DNA of 64,000 nucleotides, from positions 42,416-106,415 of the forward strand of contig NZ_SJJR01000021.1 of assembly GCF_004331455.1 (NCBI RefSeq), read 5' to 3'. The notes below the pieces were generated by a model. That model did no database searches, was not told where the DNA came from, and saw only the letters and a list, made by a program, of their open reading frames with translations. The DNA comes from Micromonospora zingiberis (GTDB taxonomy: Bacteria > Actinomycetota > Actinomycetes > Mycobacteriales > Micromonosporaceae). Position numbers and translations under genes: made by a program. Within the stretch, counting starts at the first letter, position 1; every line of letters begins with the position of its first letter. Shown here piece after piece: positions 50,262 to 58,154 of the stretch.

Positions 50262-50406
50262 GAGTTCGAGCGGCAGTCCGGTCAGCCCGGGTTGCGGTCG
50301 TCGCCCAGTTCGACCGGCTCTCCGGTCAGCCGGCGTTGCGGTCGCCACCCTGTTCGACCGGCTCTCCGGTCAGCCCGGGTTGCGGTCGCCACCCAGTTCG
50401 ACCGGC
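50262..50406. repeat. 44-nt tandem repeat, three copies, duplicating a gene 3' end
   Basis: GTCAGC anchors recur at 50281, 50325 and 50369, a 44-nt period. The right-most copy contains the stop codon and last ten codons of the DUF6457 gene on the minus strand; the two others lie beyond the stop. This indicates tandem duplication of the gene's tail. Confidence 0.85.
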
Positions 50407-50627
50407 CAGGTGCCGGCCAGTTCGGTCAGCCGGGCCGCCGCCGTGGCCGGATCCGCACCCCGCCCGACGGCCAGGCCGAGCAGGTAGGCGCTGACCGGGG
50501 CACCCGGCCGGAGCACCTGATGGGCCACGTCTCGGGCCAGGTCGAGCACGGCCTGTACCGGCACGTCGGCCGGGTCGACACCCAACTCGGCACCGGCCGC
50601 CGTGAGCCAGTCGTCCATCACCGTCAT
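50370..50627 (-). CDS. DUF6457 small protein linked to mobA
   Basis: 85 aa. ATG 50625-50627 overlaps the stop of mobA (ATGA). Helical: MDDWLTAAGAELGVDPADVPVQAVLDLARDVAHQVLRPGAPVSAYLLGLAVGRGADPATAAARLTELAGTW. It is a common partner of molybdopterin-guanylyltransferase genes in actinobacteria, annotated DUF6457, function unknown. Its last ten codons form part of the 44-nt tandem repeat, so the C-terminus may be recent. Confidence 0.85.
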   Translation of the reverse strand: MTVMDDWLTAAGAELGVDPADVPVQAVLDLARDVAHQVLRPGAPVSAYLLGLAVGRGADPATAAARLTELAGTWPVELGGDRNPG

Positions 50628-51352
50628 CGCGACCACTCCTCCGCCCGCCGCAGGTCCCGCTCAGTGTCGCAGTCGAACCACGGCGGCGGGCCCTCACCGG
50701 ACCACGTCATTTCGCGCACGGCCAGCCCGGCGAGCAACTCCCGCAGGGAGGCGCCGGCCAACTCGCCACGCCGTACGGTCAGCCGGTCGAGGGCCGCGCG
50801 CAACGCCGCCGGGCGCCACACCCCACAGAGCGGCTGCCGCCGTCCGGACTGGTCGACGTAACAGACCCCGTCGACCTCGGCGTCCGCGTCCCGGCCGGTC
50901 CCGGTGCGGTACGACCGGACGGCGAGTCGCGGGTCGACGCCCGCCTGGCCGTCGACTCCCGCCGCGCCGTCGAGGGTGCCCTCTCCCACCGACGTGCTGG
51001 CCGGGGTGGGCGGCGGGCCGTCGAGCTGGCGCAACAGTTCGCCGACGGCCGGGCCGGTCAGCAACGGCAGGTCGGCCGCGAGCAGGGCAACCGCCGCCAC
51101 GTCGGCGTCGAGCAGGGCCAGCCCGGCCGCAGTGGCCGCCACCGGCCCACCGCCGGGCGGCGACTCCCGGACCAGCCGTACGCCGGCCGGGGCCGGCCCG
51201 GGGCCGACCAGGATCCGGGGCGACGCGTCGGCCACCGCCGCGAGCACCCGCTCGCGCATCGGCACACCACCGACCGGCAGAGCTGGTTTGTCCAGTCCGC
51301 CCATCCGGCGGGCCGCGCCTCCGGCGAGCACCACCGCCGCGTACGCCCTCAC
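50624..51352 (-). CDS. mobA: Molybdenum cofactor guanylyltransferase
   Basis: 242 aa from GTG 51350-51352. N-terminal LAGGAARRMGGLDKPALPVGGVPMRERVL is the NTP-binding loop (LAGGxxRRMG...K); LLAADLPLLTGP is the metal-binding Asp motif. It attaches GMP to molybdopterin to make MGD for formate and nitrate-type enzymes. An Ala/Gly-rich insertion (about 118-160) is not typical. Translationally coupled to DUF6457; fdhD is divergent next door. Confidence 0.88.
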   Translation of the reverse strand: MRAYAAVVLAGGAARRMGGLDKPALPVGGVPMRERVLAAVADASPRILVGPGPAPAGVRLVRESPPGGGPVAATAAGLALLDADVAAVALLAADLPLLTGPAVGELLRQLDGPPPTPASTSVGEGTLDGAAGVDGQAGVDPRLAVRSYRTGTGRDADAEVDGVCYVDQSGRRQPLCGVWRPAALRAALDRLTVRRGELAGASLRELLAGLAVREMTWSGEGPPPWFDCDTERDLRRAEEWSR

Positions 51353-51549
51353 CGGGCCACCGTAGCCCGCCGCCCCTCCCCCTGACCGTCCCGGCCGGAC
51401 GGTGGCTGGCGAGTTGGGCGGGCGGTGGGCTGGTCAGGCGCTGGGTGCCCTGTTCGCAGTCAGCACGTCACGAGTGCCGGCTGCCCGGGTGGTCCGGCCA
51501 CCGGGCCGCAGGCTGGTCGGTAGCCGGGTGGCAGGGCGCTGGCCGGTCG

Positions 51550-51634
51550 CGGGGTGGGCGGGCAGTGGGGTGGGCAGTCGGGTGGGCAGCGGGGTGGGCG
51601 GGCGGTGGGGTGGGGGTCGGGGCAGGATGGTGGG
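51550..51634. repeat. G-rich imperfect tandem repeat before fdhD
   Basis: Units of about 15-16 nt built on GGGGTGGGC(G)GGCAGT are repeated about five times up to the fdhD start. Plus-strand runs of G3-G5 could form G-quadruplexes in the fdhD leader. The rest of 51353-51549 is GC-rich without a gene. Confidence 0.6.
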
Positions 51635-52486
51635 GTGGGACGGGCTACTGACCGCCGCGTGGTGCTCCGCGTGGACCTCGACGCCGCCGACGGGCGCACG
51701 CTGACCCGCCGGCCGGACACCCTCGCCGCCGAGGAGCCGCTGGAGATCCGGGTCGGTGCGGCCGGACCGGCTCGCCGCCGCCCGCTCGCCGTCACCATGC
51801 GTACGCCCGGCGCCGATCTGGACCTGGCGCTCGGCTTCCTGCTCACCGAGGGGCTGATCCGGTCGGCGGACGACGTGTCCACCGCGCAGTTGTGTGCCGG
51901 CGCGGAGACCCCGAACACGTACAACGTGGTGGACGTGGCGCTGGCGCCCGGCGTGCCGGAGCCGGCTGTCGAGGCGAGCCGACAGTTCCTCACCACCAGC
52001 GCCTGCGGCGTCTGTGGCAAGGAGAGCATCGAGGCGGTACGGACCCGTTCGCGCTACGAGGTGGCCGGCGACCCGCTGACCGTAGCGGCGGAGTTGCTGG
52101 CCGAGTTGCCGCAGCGGCTGCGCGCCGGGCAGCAGGGCTTCGACCGCACCGGCGGGCTGCACGCCGCAGGTCTGTTCACCGGCGACGGCGACCTGGTGGT
52201 GCTACGCGAGGACGTGGGCCGGCACAACGCGGTGGACAAGGTCGTCGGCTGGGCGGTACGCGAGCGACGGCTGCCGTTGGCCGGGCACGTCCTGCTCGTC
52301 TCCGGACGGGCCAGCTTCGAGCTGACCCAGAAGGCGTGGATGGCCGGCGTACCCCTGCTCGCGGCGGTCTCCGCGCCCAGCACGCTCGCGGTCGACCTCG
52401 CCGCCGAAGCCGGCCTGACCCTGGTCGGCTTCCTGCGCGGCCGAACCATGAACGTCTACGCCGCCCCACACCGGGTGACCGGCTGA
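51635..52486 (+). CDS. fdhD: Formate dehydrogenase accessory sulfurtransferase FdhD
   Basis: 283 aa from GTG 51635, giving the usual N-terminus MGRATDRRVVLRVD; the upstream frame encodes only the G-rich repeat. FdhD moves sulfur from IscS to the molybdenum cofactor of formate dehydrogenase. Conserved SACGVCGKESIEAV (Cys pair), GGLHAAGLF, REDVGRHNAVDKVVG and SGRASFELTQKAWMAGVPLLAAVSAPS are present. Formate dehydrogenase genes are not in the window. Confidence 0.93.
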   Translation: MGRATDRRVVLRVDLDAADGRTLTRRPDTLAAEEPLEIRVGAAGPARRRPLAVTMRTPGADLDLALGFLLTEGLIRSADDVSTAQLCAGAETPNTYNVVDVALAPGVPEPAVEASRQFLTTSACGVCGKESIEAVRTRSRYEVAGDPLTVAAELLAELPQRLRAGQQGFDRTGGLHAAGLFTGDGDLVVLREDVGRHNAVDKVVGWAVRERRLPLAGHVLLVSGRASFELTQKAWMAGVPLLAAVSAPSTLAVDLAAEAGLTLVGFLRGRTMNVYAAPHRVTG

Positions 52487-52495
52487 CGTCCCCGC

Positions 52496-53209
52496 TCAGC
52501 GGTTCGTGAACAGCATCTCGAACAGTCCGAGCCGGACGGCCGCGTCCCGGGCGATCAGGAAGCCGGCGATGCCGAGCACCCAGCCGAGCATGCTGCCGGA
52601 CGACTTCACGATCCACGCGTTGAGCCGGGCGAGCACCGGTTCGACCAGCCTCGGCCAGGCCACTCGCGCGCCCAGCAGCACCATCGCCGGCAACACCATC
52701 ACCAGGCAGTACCCACCCAACAGGGCCACCACCGTCGGCACGCCCAGACCCGAGGTGGTCAGCAGGCCGAGGGCACCGAGGTACGGCAGCATCGTCGCCA
52801 CCTCGGCGAGCGCGGCGAACAACGCCAGCCCGACCAGCCACCGTGGTGAGGCGTCACCGGCGGTCACCCGATCCCGCCAACGCAGCACCCGGCCGGTCCC
52901 GGCACCTCGCTTGCCGTCGTACCGGAAACTCAACAGCAGCAGGCCGACCCCGAGCACGAGTTGGCCCCAGAGCACCGGCCGGTTGTCCAGCGCGCCGCCC
53001 AACACCTCGGCCAGGCCACTGCCCCCGAAATAGAGCGCCAGCCCCCCCACGAAATAGAACCCGGCGATGGTGCCCAGGTAGGCCAACACTCGCCGGACGC
53101 TGACCGGACCGGACGCCAGCAGCAGCCAGACCGGGATGAACAACGTGCCGATGCTGGTGCTGTCGATCAGGGCGAGCCCGGCGAGGGAGAGCAGCAGCGC
53201 GGCGCTCAT
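52496..53209 (-). CDS. GAP-family (SfLAP-like) membrane protein
   Basis: 237 aa with six hydrophobic helices (about 1-22, 38-60, 77-95, 125-150, 155-178, 205-225). LLLSLAGLALIDSTSIGTLFIPVWLLL and LAEVATMLPYLGALGLL resemble the GAP/SfLAP family, distantly related to LysE- and CcdA-type transporters. In mycobacteria such proteins help export surface glycopeptidolipid (family knowledge). The transported compound here is unknown. Confidence 0.8.
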   Translation of the reverse strand: MSAALLLSLAGLALIDSTSIGTLFIPVWLLLASGPVSVRRVLAYLGTIAGFYFVGGLALYFGGSGLAEVLGGALDNRPVLWGQLVLGVGLLLLSFRYDGKRGAGTGRVLRWRDRVTAGDASPRWLVGLALFAALAEVATMLPYLGALGLLTTSGLGVPTVVALLGGYCLVMVLPAMVLLGARVAWPRLVEPVLARLNAWIVKSSGSMLGWVLGIAGFLIARDAAVRLGLFEMLFTNR

Positions 53210-53356
53210 GCGTACCCCGGCGCTGGTTCGGACATCTGCCGATTATCCAGCATCGCTGACTGACCGCGCTGTCCCAAGGGCGATGCCTGCCGCTGCGCTG
53301 TCGTGCCCCGTCCGGTGCCGCACTGTCGTGGCTCACCCCCTGGCTCATCCCGTGGC

Positions 53357-54394
53357 TCATCGTGGGCGGCGGCGCGACCGGCGCCGCTTTCGGCTCGGCG
53401 GCATCGTCGGCCCGCTGACCGGCCAACCGTCGAGCCGGGACGGGGGCACACCGCGCCGGAGCAGGTCGTCGATCAGCAGGGCGAGCGAGTAGTCGGCGTG
53501 CTCGGCCAGCACCCGCTCCAACGCCACCGCCGCCAACGCACCCTGCCCGGCCCGCCAGGCGGCGAAGGCCAGCAGCGCGCCGGGCGCCCCGATCAGCCCC
53601 GGCTCGGCCCGACGCAGCAACTCGGTCCAGAACGCCACGTCCTCGTCCCGGCCGTCGGTGCGCTCCCAGGCGTGGTCGCGTACCGGGAGGTGGGTCAGCA
53701 GCACGCACAGCCAGGCCACCTCGTCGTCGGTGAGGTGCTCGCCGTTGCCGTACCGGCGCCGGGCGACGCGGTACGCCGCCACCCCGGCCGTCCGCAGGGC
53801 CCGTGCGCCGAGCAGATCCGTCGGGGGCGCCGCCGCCAGCAACTCGGTCAACCGCTGCTCGGCCCGCTCGGTGGCCTGCCGAATGGCCATCCCGCCGATC
53901 GGAGCCACCTGGGCCACCAGGGCCGCCCGGTCGGGCAGCGCGACCTGGCCGGCGAAGACGGCCGCCGCCGGTACCGCGCTGCCCCGTGGGTCGTACGCGG
54001 TTCCCTCCGGCGGGCAGCACTCGGGTTCCGTACAGAGGTATGACCACCACCGCCCGTCGGTGACCCGCAGTGCGTCGAGGACGGCCAACCCGGCGACGGT
54101 CAGCGCACCCCGGACCGCGTCGAGCGCCGGGGTCACCTGCGCAGCCGGGCCGTACCCGATCACGGTGGCGGAGTCGGCGCCCTGCTGGGCGGTCACCGCA
54201 GCGATGTGCCGGGCCGCCTCGCCGTGGTCAACATCGCCGGGCAGGTCCCCCCGGGCGGCGAAGACGACCCGGGAGCCGGACATCGCCACCACCACGACGC
54301 TGTCGGTCGGATGGAAGCCGAGCAGGTACGGCACCGCGGCGATCAGGTCGGCGGGCGAGCGGACGGTCAGCCGGGGAATCTCCGTCGAGTTCAT
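53357..54394 (-). CDS. DUF4192 family protein
   Basis: 345 aa from ATG 54392-54394. Opening LTVRSPADLIAAVPYLLGFHPTDSVVVVAM is the DUF4192 signature, followed by GRWWSYLCTEPECCPPEGTAYD, with cysteines that could bind a metal. The C-terminus is very basic (KRRRSRRRPR) and may contact nucleic acid. Function unknown, actinobacteria-specific. A helical array in the second half (TELLRRAEPGLIGAPGALLAFAAWRAGQGALAAVALERVL) looks TPR-like. Confidence 0.9.
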   Translation of the reverse strand: MNSTEIPRLTVRSPADLIAAVPYLLGFHPTDSVVVVAMSGSRVVFAARGDLPGDVDHGEAARHIAAVTAQQGADSATVIGYGPAAQVTPALDAVRGALTVAGLAVLDALRVTDGRWWSYLCTEPECCPPEGTAYDPRGSAVPAAAVFAGQVALPDRAALVAQVAPIGGMAIRQATERAEQRLTELLAAAPPTDLLGARALRTAGVAAYRVARRRYGNGEHLTDDEVAWLCVLLTHLPVRDHAWERTDGRDEDVAFWTELLRRAEPGLIGAPGALLAFAAWRAGQGALAAVALERVLAEHADYSLALLIDDLLRRGVPPSRLDGWPVSGPTMPPSRKRRRSRRRPR

Positions 54395-54434
54395 GCGGCC
54401 AGAGTGCGAGCCGGCCGGTACGCACCGCTGCCCC

Positions 54435-54460
54435 TGTGGATGACACGCCGGTTATCCACA
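54435..54460. promoter_or_regulatory. Two DnaA-box-like nonamers
   Basis: TTATCCACA (54452-54460) and, on the opposite strand, TCATCCACA (54435-54443), 41 nt upstream of the DUF4192 start. Possible DnaA-responsive site; weak by itself. Confidence 0.4.
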
Positions 54461-54543
54461 GCTACCCACCGTATTTCCCCTGCTCCTGGGAAATCTCCAC
54501 GGTCCGTCGCCCACCTGCACCCGCCCGCCCTGCCTGGCACGGT

Positions 54544-54594
54544 GTTAACAAGGGGCCCTTCCTCTACCGGAGGCGTTAAGAAGGTGCCCTTCCT
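54544..54594 (+). repeat. 51-bp composite dispersed element, copy 6
   Basis: Halves GTTAACAAGGGGCCCTTCCT (54544-54563) and GTTAAGAAGGTGCCCTTCCT (54575-54594), linker CTACCGGAGGC identical to copy 4. It ends 28 nt before the start of the kinase-like gene. Confidence 0.85.
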
Positions 54595-54622
54595 TCTCGC
54601 CGGAGGCGATACCTTGCGGGGC

Positions 54623-55537
54623 ATGGATCTGGCGTACCTGCGGGCGCATCCGGAGCACCTGCCGACCTTCCTGACCCACCAGCGGATCCGGGAGACGCCG
54701 GTCGGCGGCGGCGACATCTGCGTGGCGTCCCGACTGACGCTGGACGACGGCCACTCGGTCTTCACCAAGACGTGGCCGGAGCAGGCGGGGCGGCCGGTGC
54801 CGGAGGGCTTCTTCGCCACCGAGGCGGCCGGGCTGCGCTGGCTGCGGGCGGCCGACGCGGTCGCGGTGCCGGAGGTGCTGGTGGCGTTGCCCGAGTTGCT
54901 CGCGTTGGAGTGGATCGAGCCGGGCGAGGCCAGCGCCGACGCCGCCGAACGCTTCGGCCGGGAACTCGCCGGGCTGCACCGGGCCGGCGCACCGACCTTC
55001 GGGGCGTCGTGGCCCGGTTTCATCGGGGCGCTGCCGGCGGACAACACCCCGCACGACGGCCCCTGGGCGGACTGGTTCGCCCAGGCGAGGCTGCTGCCCT
55101 ACCTGCGCCGCTCGGTCGACAACGCAGCCCTGGACGGCACCGCTGTGACCCTGGTCGAGCAGGTCGTCACCCGGATCGGTGAGTTCGGTGGGGACGAACC
55201 GCCAGCGCGGATTCACGGCGACCTGTGGCCCGGCAATCTGCTCTGGGGCGCCGACGACCGGGTCTGGTTGGTCGACCCGGCCGCCCACGGCGGGCACCGG
55301 GAAACCGATCTCGCGCAACTCGCGCTGTTCGGCGGCCCGCCGCACGCCGATCGGATCACGGCCGCGTACGACGAAGCCTGGCCGTTGGCCGATGGTTGGC
55401 GGCAGCGGCTGCCACTGCACCAGCTGCACCTGATGCTCGTGCACACCGCTTTGTTCGGAAGTGCTTACCGAGATTCGGTCATCGGGCTCGCCCGAGCCAC
55501 CCTGAGCGGGTCCGGGCGCGCTACGGTCAACGGATGA
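54623..55537 (+). CDS. Fructosamine kinase/aminoglycoside phosphotransferase-like kinase
   Basis: 304 aa from ATG 54623. Protein-kinase-like fold: VGGGDICVASRLTLDDGHSVFTKTWP (ATP-binding Lys), ALEWIEPGEAS, catalytic loop RIHGDLWPGNLLWG (HGDxxxxN) and metal Asp in VWLVDPAAHGGHRETDLAQLALFGG. HGDLWPGN and the DPA..GG.R..DLA pattern fit fructosamine-3-kinase-type repair kinases better than drug resistance enzymes. The stop overlaps moaA's start (ATGA). Confidence 0.9.
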   Translation: MDLAYLRAHPEHLPTFLTHQRIRETPVGGGDICVASRLTLDDGHSVFTKTWPEQAGRPVPEGFFATEAAGLRWLRAADAVAVPEVLVALPELLALEWIEPGEASADAAERFGRELAGLHRAGAPTFGASWPGFIGALPADNTPHDGPWADWFAQARLLPYLRRSVDNAALDGTAVTLVEQVVTRIGEFGGDEPPARIHGDLWPGNLLWGADDRVWLVDPAAHGGHRETDLAQLALFGGPPHADRITAAYDEAWPLADGWRQRLPLHQLHLMLVHTALFGSAYRDSVIGLARATLSGSGRATVNG

Positions 55538-56547
55538 GTGTCGCGCCGCCGACCGGCGGCCCCCTCGTCGACCGGTACGGCCGGATCGCTCGGGACCTGC
55601 GGGTCTCCCTGACCGACAAGTGCAACCTGCGCTGCACGTACTGCATGCCCGCCGAAGGGCTGCCCTGGTTGGCCGGGCAGCAGCTGCTCACCGACGACGA
55701 GGTGATCCGGCTGATCCGGGTCGCGGTGCACCGGCTCGGCGTCGACGAGGTCCGGTTCACCGGTGGTGAGCCACTGATCCGCCCCGGCCTGGTGCACATC
55801 GTCACGGCCGTGGCCGCACTCGATCCGCGTCCCCGGATCTCGTTGACCACCAACGGCATCGGCCTGGCCCGGCTGGCGCCGGCGCTGGGCGCCGCCGGAC
55901 TGGACCGGGTGAACGTCTCGCTGGACACTCTGGACCGTGAGCGCTTCGTCCGGCTCACCAGACGGGACCGCCTGGCCGACGTGCTCGCCGGCCTGGCCGG
56001 TGCGGCTGCCGCCGGGCTCACCCCGGTCAAGGTCAACAGCGTGCTGATGCGCGGTGTCAACGACGACGAGGCACCGGCGTTGCTCCGCTTCGCCCTCGAC
56101 CACGGCTACGAGCTGCGGTTCATCGAACAGATGCCGCTGGACGCACAGCACGGCTGGGACCGCGCGAGCATGGTCACCGCGGCGCAGATCCTGGCCGCCC
56201 TGCGCAGCGCGTACGAGCTGAGCCCGGATCCGGCCGCACGCGGCGCGGCACCGGCCGAGACCTGGCTGGTGGACGGCGGCCCGGCCCGGGTCGGCGTGAT
56301 CGGCACCGTGACCCGGCCCTTCTGTGGCGACTGCGACCGGACCCGGCTGACCGCCGACGGCCAGGTCCGCAACTGTCTGTTCGCCACCGAGGAGGCGGAC
56401 CTGCGCGGGGCGTTGCGCGCCGGGGCCGACGACGACGAGTTGGCCCGGCGTTGGTTGGCCGCGACCTGGGGCAAGCGGGCCGGGCACGGCATCGACGACC
56501 CGACGTTCCTGCAACCCGCCAGGCCGATGTCGGCCATCGGAGGCTGA
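55534..56547 (+). CDS. moaA: GTP 3',8-cyclase MoaA
   Basis: 337 aa. Radical SAM enzyme for the first step of molybdopterin synthesis. The SAM cluster motif is CNLRCTYC, preceded by RVSLTDK, with RFTGGEPLIRPG (SAM-binding GGE). The second [4Fe-4S] cluster uses CGDCDRTRLTADGQVRNC. The C-terminal GG required for substrate turnover is present (SAIGG). Start ATG 55534 overlaps the kinase stop. moaD follows 2 nt later. Confidence 0.96.
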   Translation: MSVAPPTGGPLVDRYGRIARDLRVSLTDKCNLRCTYCMPAEGLPWLAGQQLLTDDEVIRLIRVAVHRLGVDEVRFTGGEPLIRPGLVHIVTAVAALDPRPRISLTTNGIGLARLAPALGAAGLDRVNVSLDTLDRERFVRLTRRDRLADVLAGLAGAAAAGLTPVKVNSVLMRGVNDDEAPALLRFALDHGYELRFIEQMPLDAQHGWDRASMVTAAQILAALRSAYELSPDPAARGAAPAETWLVDGGPARVGVIGTVTRPFCGDCDRTRLTADGQVRNCLFATEEADLRGALRAGADDDELARRWLAATWGKRAGHGIDDPTFLQPARPMSAIGG

Positions 56548-56549
56548 CC

Positions 56550-56798
56550 ATGGCAACCGTCACCGTTCGTTACTTCGCTGGTGCGCGGGCCGCTGCCGGC
56601 CGCAGCGAGGAAACCGTTTCCGCCGGTCGTACTCTTGACGCGTTGTTGACGGAACTGGCCGAGCGACACGGGGAGCGACTGGTCGGCGTGCTGGCGGTGG
56701 CGAGTTTTCTGGTCGACGGCGTGACCTGTCATGATCGTGACAAACCGCTGCCGGCCGGAGTGACGATCGACGTCCTACCGCCCTTCGCCGGCGGCTGA
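56550..56798 (+). CDS. moaD: Molybdopterin synthase sulfur carrier subunit MoaD
   Basis: 82 aa ubiquitin-like fold: VTVRYFAGARAAAGRSEETV, LDALLTELAERHG, FLVDG, VLPPFAGG with the C-terminal Gly-Gly that becomes the thiocarboxylate. Donates sulfur to precursor Z with MoaE. ATG 56550, preceded by GGAGG. MoaE is not in the window. Confidence 0.95.
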   Translation: MATVTVRYFAGARAAAGRSEETVSAGRTLDALLTELAERHGERLVGVLAVASFLVDGVTCHDRDKPLPAGVTIDVLPPFAGG

Positions 56799-56811
56799 GG
56801 GGAATTCACAC

Positions 56812-58092
56812 GTGTTCGCGGTACTCGGTTTCGTGGCCACTCTTGCCCTGGTGACCGGGCTGATCCATCTCTACCTGTGGAAGCGGCTGGTCAAGGACAC
56901 CACCAAGGCGGGGCCCTGGCGGCGGATCGGGACGGTCACCGCGCTGGTGTTGGCGCTGCTCGTACCGGCGACCATGGTCGGCACGCGCGCGGGCATGTAC
57001 TGGCTGGCCTGGCCGGGCTACGTCTGGCTCGCGCTGATGTTCTACCTGCTGGTGATCCTCGTGGTGCTGGAGATCCCGATGCTGGTGACCCGGCTGGTGC
57101 TGCGCCGCCGGGCGGCGGTGGCCCCGCCGGAGCCGGTGCTGGTCGGTACGGCCGGCGCCCCGGCGACCGACGAGCCGGCACCGACCGGCACCCTGCCGAC
57201 GGCCGACCAGGCGAGCCAACCGCCGGCCGCCGCCGCGTTCGGGCCGGACCACGATCCTGGGCGCCGGCTGCTGCTCGCCCGGGGTGCGGCGATCTTCGCC
57301 GGGCTGACCGCCGCCGGCCTGGTCGGCAGCGGCGTACGCACCGCGATGGGCCCACCTCAGCTGGACCGGGTGCAGATTCCGCTGGCGAAGCTGCCGCGCA
57401 GCATGGACGGCCTGCGGATCGCCACCGTCTCCGACATCCACATCGGGCCACTGCGCGGCCGGGTGCACACCGAGCGGATCGTCGCCGCCATCAACCGCCT
57501 GGACGCCGACATCGTCGCCGTCGTCGGCGACCTGGTCGACGGTACGGTGGCCGAGCTGGGCGAGGCGGCGGCACCCCTGCGTGGGCTGCGCGCCCGGCAC
57601 GGCAGCTACTTCGTGACCGGCAACCACGAGTACTACTCGGGCGTCGAGGAGTGGGTGGCCGAGGTCGACCGGCTCGGGTTGCGGGTGTTGCAGAACCAGC
57701 GGCTGGAGATCGCCACCCGGGGTGGCGTACTCGACCTGGCCGGGGTCAACGACGTGAGCGCGGCCGGCACCGGAGTCTCCGCGCCGGCCGACTACGCCGC
57801 CGCGCTGGGCGACCGCGACCCGTCCCGGCCGGTGGTGCTGCTGGCCCACCAGCCGGTGGCCGCGTTCGAGGCGGCCAAGTACGACGTCGACCTGCAACTG
57901 TCCGGCCACACCCACGGCGGTCAGGTCGTCCCGTTCAACCTGCTGGTCAAGCTGGAACAGCCGGTGGTCTCCGGTCTCGGTGAGGTGGACGGCACGAAGG
58001 TGTACGTCACCAACGGCGCCGGCTTCTGGGGTCCGCCGGTACGGGTCGGTGCGGAGCCTCAGATCACTCTGGTGGAGTTGCGCTCGGCATAG
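56812..58092 (+). CDS. Membrane-anchored calcineurin-like metallophosphoesterase
   Basis: 426 aa from GTG 56812. Three helices in residues 1-95, an Ala/Pro-rich linker (about 105-155), a further hydrophobic stretch (LLLARGAAIFAGLTAAGLVGS), then the catalytic domain with SDIHIGPL, VVGDLVDG, GNHEYYSG and GHTHGGQ, all metal-binding motifs intact. The RR-less hydrophobic segment before the domain acts as anchor. Likely hydrolyses lipid-linked phosphate or UDP-diacylglucosamine-like compounds; substrate unknown. Confidence 0.92.
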   Translation: MFAVLGFVATLALVTGLIHLYLWKRLVKDTTKAGPWRRIGTVTALVLALLVPATMVGTRAGMYWLAWPGYVWLALMFYLLVILVVLEIPMLVTRLVLRRRAAVAPPEPVLVGTAGAPATDEPAPTGTLPTADQASQPPAAAAFGPDHDPGRRLLLARGAAIFAGLTAAGLVGSGVRTAMGPPQLDRVQIPLAKLPRSMDGLRIATVSDIHIGPLRGRVHTERIVAAINRLDADIVAVVGDLVDGTVAELGEAAAPLRGLRARHGSYFVTGNHEYYSGVEEWVAEVDRLGLRVLQNQRLEIATRGGVLDLAGVNDVSAAGTGVSAPADYAAALGDRDPSRPVVLLAHQPVAAFEAAKYDVDLQLSGHTHGGQVVPFNLLVKLEQPVVSGLGEVDGTKVYVTNGAGFWGPPVRVGAEPQITLVELRSA

Positions 58093-58154
58093 CGCACCTC
58101 ACCTTCCGAGCGTGGCGCCGAGCGGGAGCGCCGCCGGTCGTGGCAGGATGCGGC

